64,000 nucleotides of DNA, taken from assembly GCA_016176605.1 (NCBI GenBank), contig JACOWW010000002.1, positions 250,846-314,845 on the forward strand. Reading direction: 5' to 3'. Of this stretch, positions 24,529-35,200 are shown in pieces. Within the stretch, counting starts at the first letter, position 1. Each line of letters starts with the position of its first letter. This DNA comes from Candidatus Saccharimonadota bacterium (GTDB lineage Bacteria > Patescibacteriota > Saccharimonadia > Saccharimonadales > UBA10212). Position numbers and translations under genes: made by a program. The notes under the pieces are model-generated. The model saw nothing but the letters and a program-made list of their open reading frames with translations, did no database searches and was not told the DNA's origin.

Positions 24529-26615
24529 TATTTGCTGGATTTGGCAATGATGCCCTCGGCAACATTAGGCGGCACATCGGCGTAATGGTCAAGTTCCATG
24601 CTACTTGACGCCCGGCCTTGGGTCATACTACGCAGGTTGGTGGTGTAGCCAAACATTTCACCCAGCGGCACATAGGCCGTTATCTCCTTAATGCCTGGCG
24701 AAAGGTCTTCCATGGATTCTACACGTCCACGCTTACTATTTAGATCACCAATGACGTCGCCCATCGAAGCTTCTGGTGTTATGACGACAGCTTTCATGAT
24801 TGGTTCAAGCAGTACCGGCGCGGCTTTTTTAACAGCGTCCTGAAGCGCCATGGAACCGGCAATTTTAAAAGCTACTTCGCTGGAATCTACATCGTGATAG
24901 CTGCCGTCATAGAGTTCAACCTTAATATCTACCAGCGGATAGCCGGCAATCACGCCGTTAGCCATGGCCTCTTCGACACCGGCTTTGACGGCTGGAATAA
25001 ATTCGCTGGGGATGGCGCCTCCCTTGATGTTATTGATAAATTCAAAGCCGCTGCCAGCCTCGTTTTGGTCCAGGCGCAGCCAAGCATGGCCGTATTGGCC
25101 GCGGCCGCCAGTTTGGCGGATATACTTACCTTCGGCTTCGACACCGTCCTTGCGGATAGTTTCACGATAAGCCACTTGAGGCTGGCCGACGTTAGCTTCG
25201 ACGGCAAATTCGCGTTTCATGCGGTCAACAATAATTTCCAAGTGCAGTTCACCCATACCAGAGATAATTGTTTGGCCGGTCTCGTGGTCAACTTTGATTC
25301 GGAAGGTCGGGTCTTCTTCAGCCAAGCGTTGAAGGGCTACGCTCATTTTTTCCTGATCGGCTTTAGTTTTCGGCTCAATAGCAATGCTGACCGGTGGTTC
25401 AGGGAAGGTTATGCTCTCTAAAACGATCGGGTGAGCCGGATCACACAAAGTGTTGCCAGTCGTAGTGCCCTTAAGGCCGACAATCGCGGCGATATCCCCG
25501 GCCTCGACTTCTGCCACGTCTTCACGTTTATTGGCGTGCATACGCACTATACGGCCGATACGTTCCTTTTCGCCAGTTGAGCTATTTAATATGTAGCTGC
25601 CGGCGACAATTTTACCTGAATAGACGCGGAAAAAGGCCAGTTTGCCGACAAATGGATCGGTAGCAATCTTAAAGGCCAGAGCGGTAAATGGTTCGCTGGC
25701 ATCGGGTTTACGCTCGATTTCTTCGCCATTTTTAGGATTGATACCCCAAGTTGAGCCGCGGTCTAGCGGACTCGGCAAGAAATCAGTAATAGAGTCAAGC
25801 AGTTTTTCAACAATTACGCCGCGGCCATCGCCGCCCGTGACGGCGAAAAATTTGCCGGTTAGTACAGCTGTACGAATGGCTTGCTTGATTTCATCTTCGT
25901 TCAAGCCTTCTTCGCCGACCTCGAAATACTTTTCCAGCATTTTTTCGTCTTCGGCGACGGCGTTCTCGACTAGCAACGAACGATACTTCTTGACTTGGTC
26001 TACCATTGCGGCCGGAATTTCTTCTTCAGTCAGATTCTTGTCAGCGTAATCTTTATATGTGTAAGCCTTCATGGTGATTAGGTCCACGATACCGGACACC
26101 GATTGCTCGAAGCCAATCGGCAAATGGATTGGGAAGGCTCGTTTGGAAAGACGGTGATGGATACTGTCGAGGCTTTTATAAAAGTCACCACCGGTCTGGT
26201 TGATTTTGTTAATAAAACAAATACGCGGCACGTGGTATTTGTCGGCTTGGCGCCAAACTGTTTCAGATTGGCTTTCGACGCCCATCTTGCCGTCAAAGAC
26301 TACGACAGCGCCGTCCAAAACCCGCAAGCTGCGTTCTACTTCAACCGTGAAATCAATATGCCCGGGCGTATCGATGATGTTAATTTTGCGGTTTTTCCAA
26401 AAACAGGTTACGGCCGCGGCGGTGATGGTGATGCCGCGTTCTTTTTCCTGGGCCATCCAGTCGGTTGTGGTGTCGCCAGCGTGGACTTCACCAATTTTAT
26501 GCTTAAGACCGGTGCGGTAGAGAATGCCCTCCGTAACAGTAGTTTTACCGGCGTCAATATGAGCAATAATCCCGATGTTTCTGACTTGTTTTAGATCGTA
26601 TTTTTTATCTGCCAT
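24528..26615 (-). CDS. fusA: Elongation factor G
   Basis: EF-G is the GTPase that drives translocation. G1 AHIDAGKTT, the switch [11 protein letters not shown]4 FINKINQ (usually NKMD), and domains II-V are complete in 695 residues. The domain IV tip includes the [22 protein letters not shown] region. The ATG lies in the 3' end of x89 (11-nt overlap), with GGGAGA 5-6 nt upstream. Confidence 0.98.
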   Translation of the reverse strand: MADKKYDLKQVRNIGIIAHIDAGKTTVTEGILYRTGLKHKIGEVHAGDTTTDWMAQEKERGITITAAAVTCFWKNRKINIIDTPGHIDFTVEVERSLRVLDGAVVVFDGKMGVESQSETVWRQADKYHVPRICFINKINQTGGDFYKSLDSIHHRLSKRAFPIHLPIGFEQSVSGIVDLITMKAYTYKDYADKNLTEEEIPAAMVDQVKKYRSLLVENAVAEDEKMLEKYFEVGEEGLNEDEIKQAIRTAVLTGKFFAVTGGDGRGVIVEKLLDSITDFLPSPLDRGSTWGINPKNGEEIERKPDASEPFTALAFKIATDPFVGKLAFFRVYSGKIVAGSYILNSSTGEKERIGRIVRMHANKREDVAEVEAGDIAAIVGLKGTTTGNTLCDPAHPIVLESITFPEPPVSIAIEPKTKADQEKMSVALQRLAEEDPTFRIKVDHETGQTIISGMGELHLEIIVDRMKREFAVEANVGQPQVAYRETIRKDGVEAEGKYIRQTGGRGQYGHAWLRLDQNEAGSGFEFINNIKGGAIPSEFIPAVKAGVEEAMANGVIAGYPLVDIKVELYDGSYHDVDSSEVAFKIAGSMALQDAVKKAAPVLLEPIMKAVVITPEASMGDVIGDLNSKRGRVESMEDLSPGIKEITAYVPLGEMFGYTTNLRSMTQGRASSSMELDHYADVPPNVAEGIIAKSSK

Positions 26616-26874
26616 TGCTTCTCCCGGCTGCCGTTATTTCTTCATCCCTGTAGTAAGCTCTGATGATGGCTCCGCCTACAGCTTGATGAGTCGGGCTCAA
26701 ATCCTTCAATACTTCTCTGCCGTCCTTGAGCAAAGTAAGAGCTAGCAGCGACACGTTCTCCACATACTCAGGTTTGTCGACAGCCCATTGCTCCCATGTA
26801 GTCTCAGTATCTTCTACGTTCTCAAGGATATCGTATAGCCCATCTCTGACGAGTTCACTCAGTCCGTAGGTCAC
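26605..26874 (-). CDS. Unknown small acidic protein between rpsG and fusA (x89)
   Basis: This 89-residue acidic, mostly helical protein is unrecognised ([26 protein letters not shown], then [17 protein letters not shown]). The GTG start lies 3 nt after the rpsG stop and uses a GGAG inside the rpsG end. Its own last codons overlap fusA by 11 nt. rpsG and fusA are usually adjacent, so the gene is an insertion in the str operon, translated as part of it. Confidence 0.72.
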   Translation of the reverse strand: MTYGLSELVRDGLYDILENVEDTETTWEQWAVDKPEYVENVSLLALTLLKDGREVLKDLSPTHQAVGGAIIRAYYRDEEITAAGRSNGR

Positions 26875-26876
26875 CT

Positions 26877-27356
26877 TTAGCTCCGGGCGAAGTGCGCGAA
26901 GGCGCGATTAGCTTCGGCCATCTTGTGGACGTCTTCTTTTTTCTTAACGGCCTCACCGGTGTTGTTATAAGCATCAATGAGTTCCTGGGCTATACGGTCT
27001 TCCATACTCATACCTTTGCGGCCCCTAGCGGCATTAACGAACCACAAGATTGTTAAATGCTGTTGTCTTTGACCCTTAACTTCGAACGGGATCTGGTAGT
27101 TGGCGCCGCCCACTCGGCGGGAGCGGGTTTCCAGATGCGGCTGGATGTTTTTGAAGGCCTGTTCAAGGACTTCCAGCGGATTTTTGACCTTTAGCTTGTC
27201 GGCCGCTTTTTGCATGCCGCCATAAACCAAACGTTCCGCCAGCTGGTTTTTACCATCCAGCATGACACGGTTAATCAGCTTGGCAACTTGCTGGCTGTTA
27301 TAAAGCCTATCCGGCTCCACATCCCTAACCAGCGACTTGGTAGTCTTACGCGGCAT
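26877..27356 (-). CDS. rpsG: 30S ribosomal protein uS7
   Basis: uS7 nucleates the 30S head and contacts E-site tRNA. The family pattern is PDRLYNSQQVAKLINRVMLDGKN, LETRSRRVGGANYQIPFEV and the C-terminal HKMAEANRAFAHFARS. It starts inside x84 (11-nt overlap). At 159 residues it is normal in length. Confidence 0.97.
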   Translation of the reverse strand: MPRKTTKSLVRDVEPDRLYNSQQVAKLINRVMLDGKNQLAERLVYGGMQKAADKLKVKNPLEVLEQAFKNIQPHLETRSRRVGGANYQIPFEVKGQRQQHLTILWFVNAARGRKGMSMEDRIAQELIDAYNNTGEAVKKKEDVHKMAEANRAFAHFARS

Positions 27357-27600
27357 CTACAAATCCGCTTTCTTTAAGAGCTCGATAGAACTTAATCGCC
27401 CCAATTGGATCTTCCTGTAGTGCAACTAGTAGATCTATATCGTGCGGAGCTAGCTCACCGCCCCTAAGATTTTGTAGGCCCATACTAACCCCGGCAAGAA
27501 CTGCCTCGCGACCTTCGGTGTCTGACTTTAAACGCTCGACGGTCGCTGATACCTCATCAAGTACGCCTTGAATATGCGGGAATTGCTTTACCTCTTCCAT
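27346..27600 (-). CDS. Unknown small acidic protein between rpsL and rpsG (x84)
   Basis: This 84-residue protein is not recognised. It is predicted helical and acidic (HIQGVLDEVSATVERLKSDTEGREAVL, DIDLLVALQEDPIGAIKFYRAL). GGAG lies 8 nt before its ATG, and its end overlaps rpsG by 11 nt. It may be translationally coupled to uS7. Confidence 0.72.
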   Translation of the reverse strand: MEEVKQFPHIQGVLDEVSATVERLKSDTEGREAVLAGVSMGLQNLRGGELAPHDIDLLVALQEDPIGAIKFYRALKESGFVDAA

Positions 27601-27607
27601 AATCGTT

Positions 27608-27684
27608 TCTCCTTATTGAAAATTGGTAATTGATAATTCATTGAAAATTGATAACTGTTAATTGAAAATTGAGTATGGGCCATC
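27608..27684. repeat. Degenerate spacer repeat, TTGAAAATTGATAA type
   Basis: The x84-rpsL gap has GAAAATTGGTAATTGATAATTCATTG words, similar to those near rplB and rplC. No mini-hairpin is evident at the rpsL stop. Confidence 0.65.
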
Positions 27685-28095
27685 TTATTTTCCTTTTTTA
27701 GTCCCATACTTAGAGCGGCCTTGTTTGCGGTCATTGACTCCTTGTAAGTCCAAATTGCCACGGACAATATGGTAGCGCACGCCAGGTAGATCTTTTACGC
27801 GGCCGCCTCGCACCAATACAACGGCGTGCTCCTGCAAGTTATGTCCCTCGCCGCCAATGTAGGCCCAAACTTCATGGCCATTAGTTAAGCGGACGCGGGC
27901 AACTTTTCTAAGGGCGGAGTTAGGTTTTTTAGGAGTTTTGGTAGTTACACGGATACAGACACCGCGCTTAAACGGTGTTGGTTTGTCATAGCTTTTAGTC
28001 TTTAGGTTATTAACCACCCGCTGCAAAGCCGGTGACTTGGTCTTAGTCTCCGGCATCTTACGCGGTTTTCTAACTAATTGGTTAACTGTTGGCAC
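27685..28095 (-). CDS. rpsL: 30S ribosomal protein uS12
   Basis: uS12 guards decoding fidelity. [31 protein letters not shown] and [17 protein letters not shown] are conserved, including the loops where streptomycin-resistance changes occur in other bacteria. The start is GTG directly after a Shine-Dalgarno hairpin. It is first in the str cluster, downstream of rpoC. Confidence 0.97.
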   Translation of the reverse strand: MPTVNQLVRKPRKMPETKTKSPALQRVVNNLKTKSYDKPTPFKRGVCIRVTTKTPKKPNSALRKVARVRLTNGHEVWAYIGGEGHNLQEHAVVLVRGGRVKDLPGVRYHIVRGNLDLQGVNDRKQGRSKYGTKKGK

Positions 28096-28097
28096 AA

Positions 28098-28112
28098 GCG
28101 ACCTCCGGTCGC
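28098..28112 (-). promoter_or_regulatory. Shine-Dalgarno hairpin of rpsL
   Basis: GCGACC-GGA-GGTCGC is a 6-bp stem with the GGAGG at loop and 3' arm. The GTG follows after TT. Confidence 0.7.
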
Positions 28113-28206
28113 GAAATTAGAAAATAGAAATTAGTAAATAGCTCAGGAGTCTGGTCGTTGCTAATTCCTAATTGCTGATTACTGGTTGCTAATCTGAAGG
28201 AGTTTA
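28113..28206. repeat. Degenerate spacer repeat, AATTAG/CTAATTCC type
   Basis: The rpsL-rpoC gap has GAAATTAGAAAATAGAAATTAG words and TGCTAATTCCTAATTGCTGATTAC words. Confidence 0.65.
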
Positions 28207-31200
28207 TCATTCTCTGGCCTCTGTAGCAAGACTCTCGGCGGCAGTATCTTCTTCGGTTTGTAGCCTTCGGGCGCCGGTGCCGACAGGTATCAGGCGACCC
28301 AAGATAACGTTTTCCTTCAATCCGTACAAGTGATCGACTTTGCCGCTGGTAGCAGCGGCGATCAGAACTCTCGTAGTGTCTTGGAACGAAGCGGCACTCA
28401 AAAACGAATCGGTGCTCAAGCTGGCTTTAGTGATACCCAGCAGCAACTGGTTATACTTGATCAGTTTATTCTTTTTTTTGGCTAAGCGTTCATTAGCTTC
28501 CACGACTGCCAGCTTGCTGACTATATCGCCGGTGATGAACTCGCTGCCGCCAGAATCTTCAATCTGTACGCGGCTGAACATCTGGCGGACAATAACTTCC
28601 AAGTGTTTGTCGGCGATGGTCTGGCCCTGGCTGGAGAAGATGTAAAGAATTTCGTTCATGATGTAGCGCTGTGTCGCTTCTATGCTCTGCAGCCGCATTA
28701 GTTCGTGTAGATTAATCGATCCGTTAGTTAGTCGCTGGCCGGCTTCGACTATGTCGCCATCTTTGACTAGTAGCTGTTTGAAGCCGGGTATTTCGTAGCG
28801 AACAGCACTTTTCGCGGTCGCAGTGATAGTAACCAGACCTTTGCTAACAGTGACTTTGCCTACCATAGTTGCCGCCAGCGGTTCGCTGCCGTCTTCGTTA
28901 GCGGCGATTGTATCCCCGATGTTGACTTCGTCGCCAGTTTTAACTTTTACTTGCCGCTCACCGATAGAAATCTCGACCGGTTTTTGCCTCTTAGCCGTCA
29001 CCTGGACTATATAATGGTCGTCCTCTTCCCAGGCATTGACTGTGCCGGTGATATCGGTAAGGTAGGCTTGGCCCTTCGGTATACGGACCTCCAAAAGCTC
29101 TTCTACACGGGTTAGGCCTTGGGTAACGTCATCACTGGCGGTTACGGCGCCGGCGCGGTGCTTAGAGTCCAACGAAAGCTGGGTGCCTGGCTCACCAATA
29201 CTTTGGGCGGCGATGACGCCGACCGGGTAGTCATTGGCGACAATTTCTCCGGTGGCAAGATCGATACCATAAGATTTTTGACTAACACCACGCAGGCTGG
29301 TACAAGACAACACGCTCATGATTCGAACGGCCTCGATTGATTCGTCCGCCTCAATAGCATTGGCGATTTCCGGTGTGATTAATTGGCCGGCCTTAACATG
29401 CCTTTTGACGTTCGCGGCAGTAAAGCGGCCGGTTAAACGGGCGCCAAAGCTAACGTTGACGATTTCGGAATCAGCCCGATAAACAGGAAAGCCGGGGTCC
29501 TGCGCGTCGTGCTCGACCGTAAATACATCTTGGGCAACATCTACCAAACGGCGAGTTAAATAGCCGGAGTCGGCCGTGCGCAAGGCAATGTCAATCAATG
29601 ACTTACGTGTCCCGCGGGTGGCTGTAAAGTACTCCAATGGCGACAGGCCATATTTATAATTTGACCGAACCGGCAGCTCAATGGCCCGGCCGGTAGCGTC
29701 AGCAAACATGCCAAGCATACCGACACTTTTTTTCATTTGCGAGATATTACCGCGGGCGCCGGAAGCGACGGCAATGGACATAGTGTTGTCTTCGGTGGCA
29801 AACTGTTCAGCCAGCGCTTCTTCCACTTTAGCGTCAACATCTGTCCAGGTGTCGACCGTTAAGCGATAGCGTTCATCATCCGTAATAAAACCAGCCCCGT
29901 ATTGCTTGGAGATTTCGGTCGCGCGTTTTTCGCCTTCATCAACGATGCCCGGCAGTTTGGTCAGGTCTGAAAAATCATCCATACCGATAGACAGGCCGGA
30001 GTAGGTGGCGTAATGGAACCCCAGGTCTTTGAGTTCATCGGCAATGATGGCTGTGGCGTCTTGGCCATAGCGCTGGTAAGTCGTGGTCATAACCCTATCC
30101 AGCTGCTTGTTGGTCATGGCCTGGTTTTGGTAGGGAAAATCTTCCGGGAAAACTTCATTGAACAATAATCGGCCAATGGTGGTGTCACGGACTTCGCCAC
30201 GAAACGGTACCAATACTTTTGACTGGACTTTGACAACCCCTTCACCGAGGGCTAGCAGCGCCTCGTCCAAGCTACTAAACGAACGAGCTTTTTCATCTTC
30301 GGTGCCCGGCCGCCGATAGGTCAGGTAATAACAGCCTAAAACGATATCTTGCTCAACATGTAAGATTGGCGAACCGTCGGCCGGTTTAAGCAGGTTTTTA
30401 TTGCTGGCCATGATTTCGCGGGCTTCGGCTTGAGCCGCCGCGCCAAGTGGCAGGTGGACGGCCATTTGGTCACCGTCAAAGTCAGCGTTAAAGCCTTTGC
30501 AAACCAAGGGGTGCAGTTGGATCGCCTTACCTTCTATTAATACCGGCTGGAAGGCCTGGATGCTTAAACGGTGTAAGCTGGGGGCGCGATTAAGCAGGAC
30601 ATATTTCCCTTTGATAACTTCATCGAGTGCGTCCCAAACGGCTGGCTCGCCAGTTTCCAACATACGGGTGGCGCTGCGAATATTGTGGGCCAGCTCTTGG
30701 TCGATCAAGCGGCCGATGACGAACGGCTTGAACAGTTCCAGCGCCATGGTTTTGGGCAAACCGCACTGGTGCATCTGAAGTTCCGGACCGGAGACAATCA
30801 CGCTGCGGCCGGAATAATCTACGCGCTTGCCCAGCAGGTTCTGGCGGAAGCGGCCCTGTTTGCCTTTTAGCATGTCGGATAGCGATTTTAAGCGCCGACG
30901 TTGGCCGGTAGCGGCTACGGCTCGCCCGGAACGGGCATTGTTATTATCGATCAGCGCATCAACCGCTTCTTGCAACATGCGCTGCTCGTTCCGGCGAATG
31001 ACTTCGGGTGCATTTAGCTCCATTAGTTTCTTTAAGCGATTATTACGATTAATAACACGGCGGTATAAGTCGTTTAAGTCACTGGTGGCAAAACGGCCAC
31101 CGGTCAGTTGGACCATTGGCCGTAGATCCGGTGGAATGACCGGTAATATCGATACGCACATGCTAGATGGCTTAATCCCGGCGCGCTGCATACTTTCTAG

Positions 31201-32097
31201 CAGTCGCAGGCGCTTCATGACTTTCTTCTTGCGCTGTCCTTTAGACACTTCGGCTTCTTTGGTCAGGTCAGTGATTAGCTTATTTAGATCGACCTCGTCG
31301 AGGAGTTCCTTCAGAGTCGCTCCCCCCATGCCGACATCGATGAACGATCGCAGCTCGTCAGGCAGGTTACGATAGTCAGTCTCGGACAAAAGGTTCAATT
31401 TACCAATTGCCGATACTTGGCTTTTAAACTGCTCGGCTTGACCGGCCAATTCTTCGAGTTCCTTATTTTGGGCCTCAGCCAGCAACCGGACATCCGCGAC
31501 TTTCCCGACGTTCGCTTTTGCGGAGTCGGGACCCCGTACCTTGCCTTTGGCGAGCGTCGGGGTTCTTTTGGCGTCGGCACCGTAGCGGGCTTTGATGGCC
31601 GCTTCGGCGGCTGTAAATCCAGCTTCACGATCGGCCACAAACTTGTCAAATTTTTCTTTTTCAACACTCTTAATAATATAGCTGGCAAAATAGGCCACGC
31701 GCTCCAGGTTTTTGACCGTCATACCCAGCAGCAGCCCTATAGCACTTGGTGTACCGCGCAAAAACCAGATGTGGGCGACCGGGCAAGCCAAAGATATGTG
31801 TCCCATGCGTTCGCGCCGTACAATAGAGCGCGTTACCAGTTCGCCATTCTTATCAACGGCCGCTTCGCGGCTCCTGACGCCTTTATATTTAGCGTCGTGC
31901 GGGTTGATATCTTTGACCGGGCCGAAAATGCGCTCGCAAAACAGGCCGTCGCGTTCTGGTTTCTGGGTACGGTAGTTAATAGTTTCCGGCTTGGTGACCT
32001 CGCCATAACTCCACTCGGCAATATCATCAGGGCTGGCTATAGCCAGTCGCACAGCGTCAAAATCGGCGATATTGGTCCCCTGGGTGTAACGCCTCAC
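28207..32097 (-). CDS. rpoC: DNA-directed RNA polymerase subunit beta' lacking zinc ligands
   Basis: This 1296-residue catalytic subunit holds the Mg-binding NADFDGDQMAVH motif (~490), clamp, bridge helix and trigger loop. The N-terminal zinc ribbon is degenerate: after IFGPVKD the four Cys positions read INPHD and REAAVDKNG. The second zinc site keeps one Cys (LSCTSLRGVSQKSYG, where GVCxxC is expected). The polymerase is therefore probably almost zinc-free. The start is GTG with AAGGAG upstream. It follows rpoB. Confidence 0.97.
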   Translation of the reverse strand: MRRYTQGTNIADFDAVRLAIASPDDIAEWSYGEVTKPETINYRTQKPERDGLFCERIFGPVKDINPHDAKYKGVRSREAAVDKNGELVTRSIVRRERMGHISLACPVAHIWFLRGTPSAIGLLLGMTVKNLERVAYFASYIIKSVEKEKFDKFVADREAGFTAAEAAIKARYGADAKRTPTLAKGKVRGPDSAKANVGKVADVRLLAEAQNKELEELAGQAEQFKSQVSAIGKLNLLSETDYRNLPDELRSFIDVGMGGATLKELLDEVDLNKLITDLTKEAEVSKGQRKKKVMKRLRLLESMQRAGIKPSSMCVSILPVIPPDLRPMVQLTGGRFATSDLNDLYRRVINRNNRLKKLMELNAPEVIRRNEQRMLQEAVDALIDNNNARSGRAVAATGQRRRLKSLSDMLKGKQGRFRQNLLGKRVDYSGRSVIVSGPELQMHQCGLPKTMALELFKPFVIGRLIDQELAHNIRSATRMLETGEPAVWDALDEVIKGKYVLLNRAPSLHRLSIQAFQPVLIEGKAIQLHPLVCKGFNADFDGDQMAVHLPLGAAAQAEAREIMASNKNLLKPADGSPILHVEQDIVLGCYYLTYRRPGTEDEKARSFSSLDEALLALGEGVVKVQSKVLVPFRGEVRDTTIGRLLFNEVFPEDFPYQNQAMTNKQLDRVMTTTYQRYGQDATAIIADELKDLGFHYATYSGLSIGMDDFSDLTKLPGIVDEGEKRATEISKQYGAGFITDDERYRLTVDTWTDVDAKVEEALAEQFATEDNTMSIAVASGARGNISQMKKSVGMLGMFADATGRAIELPVRSNYKYGLSPLEYFTATRGTRKSLIDIALRTADSGYLTRRLVDVAQDVFTVEHDAQDPGFPVYRADSEIVNVSFGARLTGRFTAANVKRHVKAGQLITPEIANAIEADESIEAVRIMSVLSCTSLRGVSQKSYGIDLATGEIVANDYPVGVIAAQSIGEPGTQLSLDSKHRAGAVTASDDVTQGLTRVEELLEVRIPKGQAYLTDITGTVNAWEEDDHYIVQVTAKRQKPVEISIGERQVKVKTGDEVNIGDTIAANEDGSEPLAATMVGKVTVSKGLVTITATAKSAVRYEIPGFKQLLVKDGDIVEAGQRLTNGSINLHELMRLQSIEATQRYIMNEILYIFSSQGQTIADKHLEVIVRQMFSRVQIEDSGGSEFITGDIVSKLAVVEANERLAKKKNKLIKYNQLLLGITKASLSTDSFLSAASFQDTTRVLIAAATSGKVDHLYGLKENVILGRLIPVGTGARRLQTEEDTAAESLATEARE

Positions 32098-32114
32098 AAC
32101 GCGCTCCTTCCTGT

Positions 32115-32251
32115 CGCTTCATCTACCATTGGCCATTGACCATTTACCATACATTTACCATTGGCCATTAACCATTGTTGGTCATGGATAACGGTAAACG
32201 GATAACGCACGGTTAACGGTAAACGGTGAACGGTAAACAGGAATGACAAAG
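32115..32251. repeat. Degenerate spacer repeat, ACCATT/AACGG type
   Basis: The rpoC-rpoB gap repeats the ACCATTGGCCATT then GTAAACGGATAACG pattern. The rpoB stop is within ATGAC-TTT-GTCAT, a mini-hairpin variant with a changed loop. Confidence 0.7.
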
Positions 32252-35200
32252 TCATGATGTTTTTCCTTCTATGCCAGCTATCGAAATCATGTCGGCTTCG
32301 TTTTCAATCTCCACGCCGCCTTCGGCCAGTGCCAACTCATCAGCGACAGGATTCTCCAGGGCATCGGCATCCTGCAAGCTTTGATCTGGGTTAATCGTCG
32401 TTGGTATGTGCTTGGCTTCATCTTTGATGTTACGCGCCAAAATCTCTTCGGCGTCAATAACCTTGTTATCAGCAGTCAAAAGGTCAACTTTAAGCCCCAG
32501 GCCCTGTAATTCTTTGACTAAGACATTAAAACTTTCTGGCACTTTAGGACCCTGGATAGTTGTGCCCTTAATAATCGATTCATAGGCCTTAGCGCGGCCA
32601 TAAACATCATCAGACTTTATGGTCAGCATTTCCTGCAATGTATGGGCAGCCCCGTAAGCTTCCAGCGCCCAGACTTCCATTTCGCCAAAGCGCTGGCCGC
32701 CGTTTTGAGCCTTACCACCCAGCGGCTGTTGGGTAACCATAGTATAAGGACCGGTGGAACGGGCATGGATTTTATCGGAAACCATGTGATTGAGTTTAAT
32801 TATGTACATGCTGCCCACGGTGATGCGTTCCCTAAAAGCCTCGCCAGTTCGGCCATCAAAGAGTTGCTGCTTGCCATCTTGCGGCAGGCCGGATTGCTTC
32901 AAAAGAGCTTGTATTTTATCGATTGGTACTCCCCTAAAGGCCGGACTGGCAACTTTAATACCTAGGGCGTGAGCAGCCATGCCGAGGTGCGTTTCGAACA
33001 GCTGGCCGATGTTCATGCGCGATGGTACGCCAAGCGGGTTTAAGATGATATCAACTGGTATCCCGTCTTGGTTAAACGGCATGTCCTCTACCGGCAAAAT
33101 ACGGGCGATGACTCCCTTATTGCCGTGGCGGCCGCCAAGCTTGTCGCCAACGCTAATTTTGCGCATTTGAGCCACGAAAACCTGGATTTGCATGATAACA
33201 CCGGCTTTTAGCTCATAGCCGGAAGCTCGGGAAAAAACTTTAACGCCCACAACCTTGCCGTGGCGGCCGGTGCTCATACGCTGTGAAGTGTCGCGGACCT
33301 CTTTAGCTTTTTCGCCGAAAATGGCGCGCAGTAGACGTTCTTCGCTAGATAACTCTTGCTCGCCTTTTGGTGTAATCTTGCCTACTAAAATATCGCCCGG
33401 GTGGACTTCGGCCCCAATTCTGACAATACCATCTTCATCCAGATGGCGCAGAGATTCTTCACTGACGTTTGGTATGTCGCCAGTCACGATTTCCGGCCCC
33501 AACTTTGTCTCACGGACTTCAGTCATGTAATCAACGATGTGGATAGAGGTCAGGCTGTCGTCTTCGACTAGTTTTCTAGAAATAATAATAGCGTCTTCAA
33601 AGTTGTATCCAGCCCAAGGCATGAAGGCAACCAACAAGTCCTTGCCCAGCGCCAACTCGCCGCCCTCAATACTCATGCCTTCAATCAACGGCTGGCCAGC
33701 CTTGACCTTGTCGCCACTGTTGACTACTACCACCTGGTTGATCGAGCTGCCTTCGTTGCTGCGCATAAAATGTACTGGATTATAGGTGGCTTTTTTACCT
33801 TTCTTATATTTAACGATTAACTCGTCGGCTGTCGCCCGAATCACTTCGCCATCAGTTTCAGCAGTAATCAGCTGGCCGGTGTTGTCGGCCACAATGGACT
33901 CCAAACCAGTACCAACAATCGGGCTCTGGGGTTTAATTAAAGGCACGGCTTGGCGTTGCTGGTTAGCGCCCATGAGCGAACGAAGAACGTAATTTTTTTC
34001 GACGAAGGGGATAAGTCCGGTGCTAGAGCCGATACTTTGGGCCCGGCTGGCGTCCATATGGGTAACTTCGCCGGTATCAACTTCGCCTGGCTCCAGACGA
34101 TTGCGCACACTGACGCGGCTTTCCAAAAAGTAACCACCTGCGTCAACCGGCACACCGGCACCGGCAATGACCGCTTGTTTTTCTTCAGCCGCATCAAGAT
34201 AAATAATCTGGCCACTAACACGAGCTTTAACCGGCCAAGTAGCGCGAGTTTTAACAGCCGCCAACCTTTTGGCGGCGGCAGGAGTAATTACGGCGCCTTT
34301 CTTGACGATAACTTTGCCTTTGCCATCTTCGAGATTAACTGCAGCAACGTGGCCGGGAGCTTCCTTGGGCGTAACAGCGTTTATTACTTTGCGGTAAGGA
34401 GTTTCAATAAAGCCGTATTCATTAATCCGGGCATAGCTGGCCAGATTCAGCACCAGGCCGATGTTAGCGCCCTCGGGAGTTTCTACCGGGCAAATGCGGC
34501 CGTAGTGCGTAGCGTGGGCGTCTCTAACCTCAAAGCCGGCTCGTTCGCGCGACAAACCGCCCGGGCCCATAGATGACAGCCGGCGCTTATGGGCCAGTTC
34601 GCTCAGCGGGTTAATCTGATCCATGAACTGCGACAACTGCGAGCTGGCAAAGAATTCGCGAACGGCCGCAACTACCGGGCGGGCATTGATTAGCTGGGCC
34701 GGTGTCACAGTCTCAATTTCGCTCATACTCATACGGTCTTTGGCGTTACGCTCCATTCTAAGCAGTCCGATGCGGAACTGCCGCTGTACCAGCTCGCCGA
34801 CCAATTTAACGCGGCGATTGGCCAAGCTATCAATTTCGTCGGCTGGATCCTGGGTGTTATTTAAGCGAATAATTTCACTGATAATGGCCACTAGGTCCTC
34901 GACCCGCATAACGCGGTTTTTGGGGGTATTGGGCACCTCAAGGTCCAAACGCTTATTCAGTTTGTAGCGGCCAACCTTGCCAAAATCAAAGCGTTTAAAG
35001 TTATAAAGCATGTTTTCAATCAGCGAGCGGGCGTTTTCGACTGTTGCCAGATCACCGGGTCGCAAACGTCTGTAAACCTCGATCAAAGCCTCGCTAGTAC
35101 CTTTGGCTGGGTCTTTTTCCAATGTCGCTTCGATGTAGTTAAGCTCGCCCTGGTCGACGTGCTTAAAGGTATTTTTAATCTTCTCTTCGGTCATGCCCAG

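Noticed and set aside
297-28206. CRISPR array reading of the spacer repeats
   Set aside because: Repeats are short, degenerate and not separated by unique spacers, and no cas gene is present.
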